A DNA stretch of 64,000 nucleotides from Niveispirillum sp. SYP-B3756 (GTDB lineage Bacteria; Pseudomonadota; Alphaproteobacteria; Azospirillales; Azospirillaceae). The notes beneath the pieces are model-generated. The model was not told the origin of the DNA and did not search any database. It worked only from the letters and a program-made list of their open reading frames with translations. The stretch lies in assembly GCF_009495745.1 (NCBI RefSeq), contig NZ_WIDQ01000009.1, positions 62,001 through 126,000 on the forward strand, written 5' to 3'. Of the stretch, positions 47,590 to 57,252 are shown one piece after another; positions within the stretch are counted from its first letter, which is position 1; every line of letters starts with the position of its first letter. The translations under genes were made by a program, and so were the position numbers.

Positions 47590-48615
47590 ATGGAAAAGAT
47601 GACCCGCCGCGCCGCCCTTGCCGGGCTTGCCGTTGCCAGCATGGCGGCCAACCGCGCCGCCGCCCACCCGCCATCCGACCATTATGATGGCAAACGCTTC
47701 TTCAATCCCGGTGTGGCGGAGCGGGAGAAGAGTCTGGGCGATCTCTGGCGCTGGATGCGGGAGCGACAGCCGACGCCCTGGCCGGACTGGATCGAAAACC
47801 AGCCCTGGCCCAAGCCGGGGCCGGTGGCGCAGACGGCCCTTTCCGTCACCTTCATCGGCCATGCCTGTTTTCTGATCGGCATTGGCGGGCGCTGGTTCAT
47901 CACCGATCCGGTCTATGCCGACCGTGCCAGCCCGGTGCCCTTTGCCGGGCCGAAACGGGTGCGGGCACCGGGCCTGTCCTTCGATGATCTGCCGGTGCTG
48001 GATGGCATCCTGGTCAGCCATAATCATTATGATCATTTGGACCGGGCCAGTTTGCGGGAACTGAACCGGCGCTTCCAGGCCCCCGTCGTCACCAGCCTGG
48101 GCAACAGTGCGCTGATCCGCGCCAGCGGGCCGCAGCAGGTGACGGAACTGGACTGGTGGCAGTCCCACCCTCTGGCGGGGGTGAGTGTCACCTATGTCCC
48201 GGCGCAGCATTTTTCCGCCCGTGGCCCGTTCGACCGGAACGAGACGCTGTGGGGTGGCTTTGTGCTGCAGGCGGCCGGGCGCACGCTTTATTTCTGTGGC
48301 GACAGCGGCTATTGCCCGCACTTCCGGGAGATCGGGCAGCGCTTTCCCGACATCGACCTGTCCTTGCTCCCCATCGGTGCCTATGAGCCGCGCTGGTTCA
48401 TGCGCACCATGCATGTGAATCCGGCAGAGGCGGTGCAGGCGCATCTGGATCTGGGCAGCCGGCGCAGTATCGGGATGCATTTCGGCACCTTCGCCGGCCT
48501 GACCGATGAAGGGATCGACGATCCCGTTATCGCCCTGGCTGCCGCCCGGCAGGCCCAGGGGCTGGGCGAACAGGATTTCGGCGTACTGGCGGTGGGACAG
48601 ACCCTGGTTTTGTGA
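47590..48615 (+). CDS. MBL-fold metal-dependent hydrolase, exported
   Basis: A metallo-beta-lactamase-fold protein of the UlaG/NAPE-PLD-like branch, 341 residues. The N-terminus TRRAALAGLAVASMAA is a Tat-like signal. The metal site is VSHNHYDHLD (H-x-H-x-D-H), with further ligands in YVPAQHFSARG, FCGDSGY and the His of GMHFGTF. NAPE-PLD relatives hydrolyse phospholipid headgroups; the substrate here is unproven. ATGs at 47590 and 47599 are both usable. It is followed 88 bp later by a TonB receptor gene on the same strand, so the two could be co-transcribed. Confidence 0.85.
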   Translation: MEKMTRRAALAGLAVASMAANRAAAHPPSDHYDGKRFFNPGVAEREKSLGDLWRWMRERQPTPWPDWIENQPWPKPGPVAQTALSVTFIGHACFLIGIGGRWFITDPVYADRASPVPFAGPKRVRAPGLSFDDLPVLDGILVSHNHYDHLDRASLRELNRRFQAPVVTSLGNSALIRASGPQQVTELDWWQSHPLAGVSVTYVPAQHFSARGPFDRNETLWGGFVLQAAGRTLYFCGDSGYCPHFREIGQRFPDIDLSLLPIGAYEPRWFMRTMHVNPAEAVQAHLDLGSRRSIGMHFGTFAGLTDEGIDDPVIALAAARQAQGLGEQDFGVLAVGQTLVL

Positions 48616-48703
48616 TCAGCAATGCCCGGATGGCGTATGGACGCCATCGGGCAAACGCGATAGGGCGGGGATCGCCCAAGAACAGCCATCCCCAGGTCGC
48701 CCC

Positions 48704-50872
48704 ATGCGTCACACCTTGCCCGCCCTTGGCCTGCTGGCCACCACCATCGTCACGCCGGCCGGCCTGGCCGATGCCGCCCCGGTGGAGGAGATTATCGTCA
48801 CCGCCCGGATGCGGGCGGAAGACCCGCAAAAGGTGCCGGCCAGCCTGATTGTGCTGGATGCGGCCATCCTTGACCGCGCCGGGATCAGCAGCATTGCCAG
48901 CATCGCCAGCCATGCGCCGGGGCTGGTGGTCAGTGACCCGTTCGGGCGGTTCAACCCGGCCCCGGCCATGCGGGGCCTGTCGCAGCCGGGTACGGGGGAT
49001 GAACCGTCGGTCGGCTTCTTCCTGGATGGCGTCTATATCTCCGGCCGCAGCTCCATCAATATGTTCCTGGCCGATCTGGCGCGGGTGGAGGTGCTGAAGG
49101 GCCCGCAGAACGCCCTGTTCGGCCGCAACAGTTTCGGCGGTGCCGTCAATCTGGTCACCAACCCGCCGGGGGAGGAGATAGCGGGCAGCCTGGAACTGAC
49201 CGCCGGTTCCAAGGACAGGCGGGAGGCGACGGGGGCCGTCGGCGGGGCCCTGGTGCCGGGCAAGCTGTCGGCCCGGCTGAATGTGGCGCACAAGGAATAT
49301 GGCGGCTTTTATAAGAACAGCGTGGCGGATGGGCCGGAGATCGGGTCGGAACAATCGACCTCCGCCGCCCTGACCCTGCGGGCCACCCCGACAGACCGGC
49401 TGGAGGCGACGTTGCGCCTGCTGACCGCGCGCGACCGCGACGGCCAGCCCAAGGGCTATTATCTGGCCACCAATTGCCAGCCGCGGGCCGGCACGGTTGC
49501 CCTGTCGCAATATTGCGGGGAAATCCCGGATTATCAGGGGGCGTTCGCCGCCAACGCCCAGCACACAGGTTTCATGCGCGATGCCCAGCGGGCGGCCCTG
49601 ACGGCGCGTTACAATGCCGACGCGGTGGAAGTGACCAGCATCACCGCCATCGGGCAGGAGCGTAACGAGTTCAACCGCGATGATGATTACAGCGCCGCCC
49701 TGCTGTCCCGCGCCGGGCAACTGACCAAGCGCTGGGACGGGTCGCAGGAAATCCGCCTGCTGTCGCTGGATCAGGGGCAGGCGCTGACCTGGCTGCTGGG
49801 CGGCAGCCTCTACCGCTTTGATAACAGCACCTGGCGGCGCAATATCCAATATTTCCAGGGCCAGACCAGCCCATCCGGCGTGGCCACCGATGCCCGCACC
49901 GACAGCGCGGCGCTGTACGGATCGGCCACGCTGCGGCTGGGCCAGGGGCTGGCGGTGACCGGCGATCTGCGCTGGCAGCGCGATGCCAAGGATTTCGCCA
50001 GCACCGCCCGCAATGCCGCCGGCCAGCCTATCCGGCTGTCCGACCAATGGACCCTGTGGACGCCGCGCGTTCAGCTTTCCTGGCAGGCCAGCGACGATCT
50101 GCTGGCCTATGTCAGTGCGGCCAAGGGGATGAAATCCGGCGGCTTCAACGATATGGCCAATCTGTTCGATGCCGAACGCCGCTTCGGCCCGGAAAGCAAC
50201 TGGACCTATGAGGCGGGGTTGAAATCCGTGCTGGCGGATGGCCGCCTCACCGCCAATGCCGCCTTGTTCCATATCGATTGGCGCCGGCAGCAGGTGGTGG
50301 CGGCATCCACGGCCGGGCTGCTGAATAATTTCTACACCAACAATGCCGGGCGCAGCCGGTCACGCGGGGTGGAACTGGAACTGACGGCGCGGCCGCTGGA
50401 AGGGCTGGATCTGCACGGGGCCTATAGTTTCATCGATGCCGAATTCCGGGATTATGCTGATCCGGATTACCGCGACATCCCGGCCTTTGCGGCGGTGGGG
50501 GGGCAGATTGGCGGGCTGGCCCTGCCGCGCCAGTCCCGCCATCAATTGGCCCTGGGGGCTGATTACCGGGCCGATCTGCCGCTGGATGATCTGGCGGGCT
50601 TCGCCGGGGGCGAATGGCTGTGGCAGTCGCGGCAATATGCGGAGAATTCCAACCTCTCCTGGGTGCCGGCCGACAGTAAGATCAACCTGTGGACCGGGCT
50701 GGAGAGGGGCCCCTATCGCCTGACTTTCAAGGTGCAGAACCTGCTGGATGAGCGTAACCCGCTGGTCGCCGTCCGCTTCTCCCGCCCCACGGCGGCGGGC
50801 TTCACCCGCGCCTGGCTGGTGACACCGTCGGATGGGCGGACCTGGACTGTGTCGCTGCGGGCGCGGATGTAG
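48704..50872 (+). CDS. TonB-dependent outer membrane receptor
   Basis: A 722-residue outer-membrane transporter energised by TonB. Signal peptide about 1-24, a TonB-box-like VEEIIVTAR near 28, plug domain to about 155 (APGLVVSDPFGR, FFLDGVYISGR, VEVLKGPQNALFGRNSFGGAVN), then a 22-strand-type barrel. The style resembles FecA/catechol-like or uncharacterised receptors of sphingomonads; the ligand is unknown. The C-terminus SLRARM lacks the usual terminal aromatic residue needed for efficient BAM recognition, which is odd. The ATG at 48704 starts the signal; upstream open frame is overlap with the MBL gene. Confidence 0.9.
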   Translation: MRHTLPALGLLATTIVTPAGLADAAPVEEIIVTARMRAEDPQKVPASLIVLDAAILDRAGISSIASIASHAPGLVVSDPFGRFNPAPAMRGLSQPGTGDEPSVGFFLDGVYISGRSSINMFLADLARVEVLKGPQNALFGRNSFGGAVNLVTNPPGEEIAGSLELTAGSKDRREATGAVGGALVPGKLSARLNVAHKEYGGFYKNSVADGPEIGSEQSTSAALTLRATPTDRLEATLRLLTARDRDGQPKGYYLATNCQPRAGTVALSQYCGEIPDYQGAFAANAQHTGFMRDAQRAALTARYNADAVEVTSITAIGQERNEFNRDDDYSAALLSRAGQLTKRWDGSQEIRLLSLDQGQALTWLLGGSLYRFDNSTWRRNIQYFQGQTSPSGVATDARTDSAALYGSATLRLGQGLAVTGDLRWQRDAKDFASTARNAAGQPIRLSDQWTLWTPRVQLSWQASDDLLAYVSAAKGMKSGGFNDMANLFDAERRFGPESNWTYEAGLKSVLADGRLTANAALFHIDWRRQQVVAASTAGLLNNFYTNNAGRSRSRGVELELTARPLEGLDLHGAYSFIDAEFRDYADPDYRDIPAFAAVGGQIGGLALPRQSRHQLALGADYRADLPLDDLAGFAGGEWLWQSRQYAENSNLSWVPADSKINLWTGLERGPYRLTFKVQNLLDERNPLVAVRFSRPTAAGFTRAWLVTPSDGRTWTVSLRARM

Positions 50873-50883
50873 AGCGGATTCAA

Positions 50884-50976
50884 TCAGGTCCGGTAGACGG
50901 TGATGGTTGCAATGGCAAAAGTGGAAAGGAAATTTCTGGCGAGCTTGTCGTACCTTGTGGCGACGCGAATGCCCTG
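50884..50976 (-). pseudogene. Remnant of an IS5-family transposase (C-terminus only)
   Basis: The minus strand reads GIRVATRYDKLARNFLSTF then a short hydrophobic tail and a stop at 50884-50886. This matches the conserved DDE-transposase end (R-x-A-T-R-Y-D-K-L/T-A-R-N-F) of IS5/IS427-type elements. Upstream of about 50976 the match stops, so only 30 or so codons survive. It shows that an insertion sequence once lay between the TonB receptor and MFS genes. Confidence 0.7.
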
Positions 50977-51271
50977 CACCGGTATTGACCCGAAGGGCCG
51001 CGCGCTAGCGACGCCGCCAATCAAGGGGGGCTTGCGAACAGGCCCGATCCTGGCATAGTTTTGGTCCAGCCGCGAAAAATGACCGCCGCCTTTATGCCCC
51101 CGTGCCCTGCACCGGCAGCTTGAAACAGGCGGTCACGCATATCCTGCCTGCTGCCTTTCCAGGGCAAGGGGCTGGTCAGCGTCTCCCCTGAACCCGCCTG
51201 TCCTCAACAGGCTGATCGCCGGTGGCCGGTCCCCCTCGGGTGCCGTTCTGCCGGGCGGATCGGAGAGCGCC
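50977..51271. other. Gap between IS remnant and MFS gene
   Basis: No gene, RNA or clear repeat seen. It may include further decayed IS sequence. The ribosome site of the MFS gene (GGAGAG) lies at its end. Confidence 0.3.
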
Positions 51272-52447
51272 GTGCAGAACAAACCCCTTACCGTTATTTT
51301 CATCACCATCCTGCTGGATGCCATGGGCATCGGCCTGATCTTCCCCATCCTGCCGACCCTTTTGCAGTCTGTCAGCCCGCAGGCCGATATCGCGCCGCTG
51401 CTGGGTCTGCTGGCGGCCCTTTTCGCCTTGATGCAGTTTTTCTGCGCACCTCTGCTGGGGGTGCTTGCCGACCGGTTCGGGCGGCGGCCGGTTTTGCTGC
51501 TGTCCCTGGCCGGGGCAAGCATCAATTATCTGTTCCTTGCCGGCGCCGACAGCCTGTGGATGCTGTTTCTCGGCCGTGCCATTGCCGGGCTGACGGCGGC
51601 CAATATGCCGGTTGCCGCCGCCCTGATCAGCGATCTGTCGCCGGCGGCGGAACGGCCCCGGCTTTTCGGGCGGCTGAACGCCATGTTCGGCATCGGCTTC
51701 ATTCTGGGGCCGATGCTGGGCGGCCTGCTGGGGGATCACGCGCTGCGGCTGCCATTCCTGGCGGCCGCCCTGCTGACGGGCGGGAACCTGCTGCTGGCCA
51801 TGGTCTTGCTGCCCTCCCCCCCGCGCCCGGCGGCGATGAAGGCCCCAAGCCCCCCGTTGAACCCGCTGGCCCCCCTGCGCCAAGCCCTGCTGGCCAAGGG
51901 GTTACTGCCCCTCATCGCCATTTTCTTCATCTTCAGCGCCACGGGGGAGGCTTACGGCGTCTGCTGGGCCCTGTGGGGCCACGACACGTTCCACTGGAAC
52001 GGCTTCTGGATCGGCCTTTCGCTGGGCTGCTTTGGTCTGTGTCAGACGCTGGCCCAGATGTTCCTGCCCGGCCCCGCTGTGCGGCTTCTGGGGGAGCGCG
52101 CCACCATCCTGCTGGGCTCTGCCTGTTTCTGTCTGGCCCTGCTGGTCATGGCCCTGGCGCGGCAGGGCTGGTTGATCTTCGCCATCATGCCCCTCTTCTC
52201 TTTGGGCGGCATCGGCACCCCGGCCCTGCAGGCGCTGGCAACCCGGCAGGTGGATGACGCCCGCCAGGGCTGGCTGCAAGGTGTGATGGCCGCCGCCATC
52301 AGCCTTGCCGCCATCCTGGCCCCCGCCGGCTTCTCTGGCCTTTATCTGTTGGTGCAGGCGCAATGGCCGGGGGCGGTGTGGCTGTCGGTCATTTTTCTGC
52401 ACCTGCTGGGCGCGCTGCTGGTTCTGCGCCTGCCCCCCATCGGATAG
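51272..52447 (+). CDS. MFS transporter, TetA/TCR-like drug:H+ antiporter family
   Basis: A 391-residue 12-helix major facilitator. The first helices ([24 protein letters not shown]) and motif [15 protein letters not shown] near residue 65 resemble class A-type tetracycline efflux proteins, as do [11 protein letters not shown] and [13 protein letters not shown] (motif C region). Actual tetracycline export is not implied; many chromosomal relatives export other compounds. Starts with GTG, with GGAGAG five bases upstream. No tetR-type repressor adjoins it. It lies beside an IS remnant, so mobility is possible, but composition is native. Confidence 0.88.
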   Translation: MQNKPLTVIFITILLDAMGIGLIFPILPTLLQSVSPQADIAPLLGLLAALFALMQFFCAPLLGVLADRFGRRPVLLLSLAGASINYLFLAGADSLWMLFLGRAIAGLTAANMPVAAALISDLSPAAERPRLFGRLNAMFGIGFILGPMLGGLLGDHALRLPFLAAALLTGGNLLLAMVLLPSPPRPAAMKAPSPPLNPLAPLRQALLAKGLLPLIAIFFIFSATGEAYGVCWALWGHDTFHWNGFWIGLSLGCFGLCQTLAQMFLPGPAVRLLGERATILLGSACFCLALLVMALARQGWLIFAIMPLFSLGGIGTPALQALATRQVDDARQGWLQGVMAAAISLAAILAPAGFSGLYLLVQAQWPGAVWLSVIFLHLLGALLVLRLPPIG

Positions 52448-52538
52448 GCGGCAAAGCGCTGGTATACCCAAATGCCGGAAGAATCCCTGGGCTATGATTT
52501 CACCCTTTGGCGATCCGCTCCAAGGGACGGGGGCGGGG

Positions 52539-52570
52539 CTGGCCGTGGATCTGGCGTGATCCGCGGCCAG
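52539..52570 (+). terminator. Hairpin downstream of the MFS gene
   Basis: CTGGCCGTGGATC pairs with GATCCGCGGCCAG with one mismatch around a 6-base loop, 91 bp past the stop. No T-run, so the terminator role is uncertain. Confidence 0.35.
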
Positions 52571-52604
52571 AGAGCCATCATCCAAAGCGCTTGGCGCCAA
52601 AAGC

Positions 52605-52643
52605 AAAAAAGCCGGCTTCGACATTGTCGAAACCGGCTTTTTT
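52605..52643 (-). terminator. Terminator of tRNA-Pro, probably two-way
   Basis: A long stem (AAAAAAGCCGG..TTCGAC with GTCGAA..CCGGCTTTTTT) around ATT, 3 bp past the tRNA 3' end, with T-runs on both strands. It can also stop transcripts coming from the MFS gene. Confidence 0.85.
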
Positions 52644-52645
52644 AT

Positions 52646-52722
52646 TGGTCGGAGTAAGAGGATTCGAACCTCCGGCCTCTGCCTCCCGAAAGCAGCGCTC
52701 TACCAGGCTGAGCTATACTCCG
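52646..52722 (-). tRNA. tRNA-Pro (anticodon CGG)
   Basis: A 77-nt cloverleaf on the minus strand. The acceptor stem CGGAGTA/TACTCCG is perfect, with the C1-G72 pair and A73 that mark bacterial tRNA-Pro. The D-arm starts GCTC. The anticodon loop TTCGGGA gives CGG, reading CCG codons. The T-loop is TTCGAAT, and CCA is encoded. A terminator follows immediately. Confidence 0.95.
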
Positions 52723-52894
52723 TCACTATCACCACCGGACCGTTTTACCGGCTGCCGTTTCGCTGTCGCGTCGTCGGCGCCCCGTGGCGTGGGCGGGTGT
52801 ATAGCGCTATCGACGGAGCATGGCAAGCACTAGATGCAGGTTTTTTGACAAAGGGGGTGCGCATGGCAGCATTGCGCATCCAAGTGCCTGAAAG

Positions 52895-52927
52895 ACAAAG
52901 AAAAAGGCCGGGCATTTGCCCGGCCTT
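52895..52927 (-). terminator. Rho-independent terminator of ispB
   Basis: Perfect 10-bp arms (52918-52927 with 52904-52913) around a 4-base loop, followed on the minus strand by TTTCTTTG-type tail. It begins 28 bp past the ispB stop. Confidence 0.85.
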
Positions 52928-52955
52928 GCACCCTCTCGAACCGATCTGTCGGGGA

Positions 52956-53978
52956 TCAATAGTCGCGGTCGACCACGAAATCCAGCACCTCCAGCAGGGA
53001 TTGCTTCACCGGGCTGGTGGGGAACAGGCCCAGCGCATCGCGGGCCATGGCGGCGTAATGGCGAGCCCTTTCCACACTGTCATGCAGGGTATTGTGCTTG
53101 GCCATCAGGGCGATGGCGCGGTCCAGGTCGCCCTCCTGCTGGTCCATCTCTTCCATGGTGCGGCGCCAGAAGCCCCGCTCCTCCTCATCGCCCCGGCGGA
53201 AGGCCAGCACGACGGGCAGGGTGATCTTACCCTCGCGGAAATCGTCGCCGATATTCTTGCCCAGGCGGGCCTGCACGGCGGAATAATCCAGCACATCATC
53301 CACCAACTGGAAGGCGATGCCCAGATTCATCCCGAAGCTGCGCAGCGCCTCTTCCTCCGCCCCCTTGCGGTCGGCCACCACCGCACCAATGCGGCAGGCG
53401 GCGGCGAACAGTTCCGCCGTCTTGGCCTTGATGACCTCCAGATAGGCTTCTTCGCTGGTTTCCGTGTCGTTGGTGGTGGTGAGCTGCAGCACCTCCCCCT
53501 CGGCGATCACGGCGGACGCGGTGGACAGGATGCGCAGCACATCCAGCGACCCATCCTCCACCATCACCTGGAAGGCGCGGGCGAACAGGAAATCACCGAC
53601 CAGGACGGAGGATTTATTGCCGAACACGGCATTGGCGCTGGCCTGACCACGGCGCAGATCGCTTTCATCCACCACATCATCATGCAGCAGGGTGGCCGTG
53701 TGCAGGAATTCCACGCAGGCCGCCAGCGCCTTATGCCGGTCGCCCTTGTAACCGCACAGGTTGGCGGCGGCCAGCGTCAGCACGGGGCGCAGGCGCTTGC
53801 CGCCGCTGGCGATCAGGTAACCGGCCAGTTGCGGGATCAGCGCCACCGGCGACTGCATCCGGGCGATGATCAGCTCATTCACGGCGGCCAGATCGTCGCT
53901 GACCAGCGACACCAGCTTGTCGAGCGCATCCGAGCCCGGCTTGCGCCGCTTGGAATCAAGGGTGGTCACGGTGGCCAC
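52956..53978 (-). CDS. ispB: Polyprenyl (octa/decaprenyl) diphosphate synthase
   Basis: Makes the long isoprenoid side chain of ubiquinone by repeated addition of IPP. The 340-residue trans-prenyltransferase has GGKRLRPVL, the first Asp-rich motif LLHDDVVD (D100, D101, D104) followed by ESDLRRG, and the second FQLVDDVLDY near 225. The GTG at 53978 fits the family N-terminus and has GGAG about 10 bases upstream; the frame continues far upstream but is not IspB-like there. Chain length (C40 or C50) cannot be read from sequence alone. Alphaproteobacteria commonly make Q-10. Confidence 0.93.
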   Translation of the reverse strand: MATVTTLDSKRRKPGSDALDKLVSLVSDDLAAVNELIIARMQSPVALIPQLAGYLIASGGKRLRPVLTLAAANLCGYKGDRHKALAACVEFLHTATLLHDDVVDESDLRRGQASANAVFGNKSSVLVGDFLFARAFQVMVEDGSLDVLRILSTASAVIAEGEVLQLTTTNDTETSEEAYLEVIKAKTAELFAAACRIGAVVADRKGAEEEALRSFGMNLGIAFQLVDDVLDYSAVQARLGKNIGDDFREGKITLPVVLAFRRGDEEERGFWRRTMEEMDQQEGDLDRAIALMAKHNTLHDSVERARHYAAMARDALGLFPTSPVKQSLLEVLDFVVDRDY

Positions 53979-54153
53979 GGGTCGGATACTCCATACCAGA
54001 CAAGCGGAAACAGGCCCGCGATTGACGGACCCCTGATGGCAGGGGAGCATAGCGGGGGAGGCCGCAGGGTCAAGGCCCGCGCGTGCCATGAATGGGCATG
54101 ACCGCCCTGAAACTGTGGCTGGGGGCTGTCGGGCCGGATCGGATGGAGAGGGA

Positions 54154-54372
54154 ATGGACATCATCTTGCGCAGCAACGACCCGGTGGCCCTGGCTTTTGC
54201 CCAGGCTTTGCTGGCTGATTCGGATATCGCCTGTGTCCTGTTGGACCAGCATACCGCCGCCTTGGAGGGTTCCATCGGGGCCATCCCCCGGCGGCTTTGT
54301 GTCGCGGATGAGGATGCGTCCGAAGCGCGGGATTTGCTGCGGGCGGCGGGGCTGGTCGGGGTGGAGGGCTGA
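54154..54372 (+). CDS. DUF2007 small protein (72 aa)
   Basis: A 72-residue protein of the DUF2007 family, described in databases as a putative prokaryotic signal-transducing protein; no function is established. Pattern: ILRSNDPVALAFAQALLADSDIACVLLDQH, then a short strand RRLCVADEDASEARDLL. This is a ferredoxin-like half with the typical 'N-D-P-V-A-L' start. GGAGAGGG precedes the ATG. It is divergent from ispB. A structured repeat separates it by 116 bp from the methyltransferase gene with which it may form an operon. Confidence 0.85.
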   Translation: MDIILRSNDPVALAFAQALLADSDIACVLLDQHTAALEGSIGAIPRRLCVADEDASEARDLLRAAGLVGVEG

Positions 54373-54374
54373 CG

Positions 54375-54474
54375 CCAACCTGCCTTTGGGCAGATTGGCG
54401 GTTGGCGACCGCCAGCCCGCCGCACGTGCGGCGCCAAGCCAAGGGCGCGGACGCGCCCGCCCGGCGATTGAGGG
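54375..54474 (+). repeat. Structured intercistronic repeat, copy B
   Basis: Homologous to the complement of 29840-29949. It runs from CCAACCTGCC to CCGGCGATTGAGGG and includes a CCAAGGGCGCGGACGCGCCCGCC core. It lies between two co-directional genes and reads in their transcription direction, as copy A does. Any frame through it is non-coding. Confidence 0.7.
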
Positions 54475-54488
54475 GGATTGTTACAACA

Positions 54489-55259
54489 GTGAACGGGCGT
54501 GACATATATATAGGTGTGGCGGATGCCGCCCCGGTGGCCCTGCTGGGCGGGCGTGTGAAGCTGTATCTGCCGGAAAAGGGCTATCGCGCCGCCATTGATC
54601 CGGTGCTGCTGGCGGCGGCTGTGCCGGCCGAACCGGGGCAGCAGGTGCTGGATCTGGGTTGTGGTGCCGGCGCGGCGTTATTGTGTCTGGCGGCGCGCTG
54701 TGCCGATGTGGCGCTGACCGGGCTGGACATTCAGGCTGACGCGGTGCGCTGGGCCGGGGCCGGCATTGCGGCCGGCGGCTGGGCCGACCGGGCGCGCGTG
54801 GTGCCGGGCGATGTGGCGGATATTGCCGCCTCCGGGCTGGCGCCCAACAGTTTCGATCATGTGATGACCAACCCGCCCTTCTGGGAGCTGGGGCGGCACA
54901 GCGCCTCTCCCGTCGCCGGCAAGGCCGCCAGCCATGGGGAGGGGGCGGGCGATCTGACCGGTTTCATCCAGGCCGCTTTGCGCCTGTTGAAAAGCGGCGG
55001 CAGCCTGACGGTGATTTTTCCAGCCGTTCGGCTGGCCAGCCTGCTGGCGTTGATGGAAGGAAGGTTCGGCGATATCGCCGTGCTGCCGCTCTGGCCCCGT
55101 GCCGGCGTGGCCGCGAAACGGGTGATTGTGCAGGGTCGGCGCGACCGTAAATCGCCATTGCGCCTGCTGCCCGGTCTGGTGCTACATGGGCCGGGCCAGA
55201 CCTACACGCCAGAGACAGAGGCGATTTTGCGCGACGCCGCCCCGCTGCCGCTGTCGTGA
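54489..55259 (+). CDS. TrmN6-like tRNA/RNA adenine-N6 methyltransferase
   Basis: A SAM methyltransferase of the TrmN6 (YfiC) type; E. coli TrmN6 makes m6A37 in tRNA-Val. The 256-residue product has the SAM loop VLDLGCGAGAALLCLA, GLDIQADAV and the N6-adenine catalytic motif NPPF (VMTNPPFWELG). AKRVIVQGRRDRKS near the C-terminus is a family block. The start is uncertain: GTG at 54489 is used because upstream codons run into the repeat copy; GTG at 54515 is an alternative. It converges on ccrM with a 36-bp gap. Confidence 0.8.
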   Translation: MNGRDIYIGVADAAPVALLGGRVKLYLPEKGYRAAIDPVLLAAAVPAEPGQQVLDLGCGAGAALLCLAARCADVALTGLDIQADAVRWAGAGIAAGGWADRARVVPGDVADIAASGLAPNSFDHVMTNPPFWELGRHSASPVAGKAASHGEGAGDLTGFIQAALRLLKSGGSLTVIFPAVRLASLLALMEGRFGDIAVLPLWPRAGVAAKRVIVQGRRDRKSPLRLLPGLVLHGPGQTYTPETEAILRDAAPLPLS

Positions 55260-55295
55260 AGGGGGGCGGGCCGCGATCAGCCCACCCCCGAACCC

Positions 55296-56480
<1,185 letters not shown>

Positions 56481-56482
<2 letters not shown>

Positions 56483-57116
56483 AGAGAGTTAAGGCCAATT
56501 GTTGGGAAACAGGTGCAAAAGAACGCCGGTGATGGGGGGTCGCACCCAGTGTTTTAATGGCCGCGCGATGCTGGGCTGTGCCGTACCCCTGGTTCCGTTC
56601 CCAACCATATCCGGGGTATTCCAGCGCCAATTGCCCCATCATCTTGTCCCGCGTCACCTTGGCGATGATGGAGGCGGCGGCGATGGACAGTGACAATGCA
56701 TCGCCATTCACCAATGTTTGCACGGCACAGGGCAGGGGCGGGCGCTGATTGCCATCCACCAGCGCCATTGCCGGCATTTTGCCCGTCATCGCCGCCAAAC
56801 CGTCCACGGCGCGGCGCATAGCCAGGAAGGTGGCCTGGAGAATATTGATCTCATCAATTTCCGCCACGCTGGCGATGCCGACGCCATAGGGGGCGTTTTG
56901 GCAGATCAGCGCGAACAGGGCTTCGCGCTTGGCCTGCTTCACCACCTTGCTGTCATCAATGCCGGCGCACCAGTCCGGGATGCCGCCGCTACAGGGCAGC
57001 AGCACGGCGGCGGCAACCACGGGGCCGGCCAGCGGGCCGCGCCCGGCTTCGTCAACGCCGCAGACGGGGAAGGTTTCGGCATGGCCGAGGCGGATTTCAT
57101 AGGACAGGTCAGGCAT
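56481..57116 (-). CDS. rnhB: Ribonuclease HII
   Basis: Removes ribonucleotides and RNA primers from DNA-RNA hybrids. The 211-residue product has VCGVDEAGRGPLAGPVVAAAV with D22 and E23, GIDDSKVVKQAKRE, and SIAAASIIAKVTRDKMM with catalytic Asp, then YPGYGWERNQGYGT. The ATG at 57116 was chosen as the family start; the open frame continues to 57275 with non-RnhB residues. The ribosome site is weak. rnhB next to ccrM is a recurrent alphaproteobacterial pairing. It is divergent from hemN. Confidence 0.95.
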
Positions 57117-57174
57117 GGCGCTGGTGTCGCAGAAGCACGCGGCGGGCGCAAGGGGGCTTGGTTTTGGATGGCGA

Positions 57175-57188
57175 TTGCGCTGGATCAA
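57175..57188 (+). promoter_or_regulatory. Candidate FnrL/FixK box upstream of hemN
   Basis: TTGCGCTGGATCAA fits the FNR-type consensus TTGAT-N4-ATCAA at 8 of 10 positions and the looser alphaproteobacterial form TTG-N8-CAA. Its centre is 71 bp before the hemN ATG, suitable for class II activation of an anaerobic gene. No experiment supports it. Confidence 0.6.
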
Positions 57189-57252
57189 AGCGCGGATATG
57201 TCGGCGGGCGCATGGTACGGCCACAATCGTTCCCTCGCTGTCAGGGCCCATC

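Noticed and set aside
52646-52722. tRNA-Pro as an integration site for a mobile island
   Set aside because: No integrase gene and no repeated tRNA 3' end seen near it within the window.
54402-54488. N-terminal extension of the TrmN6-like protein
   Set aside because: It lies in the structured repeat shared with the murE-murF gap, so it is not protein-coding.
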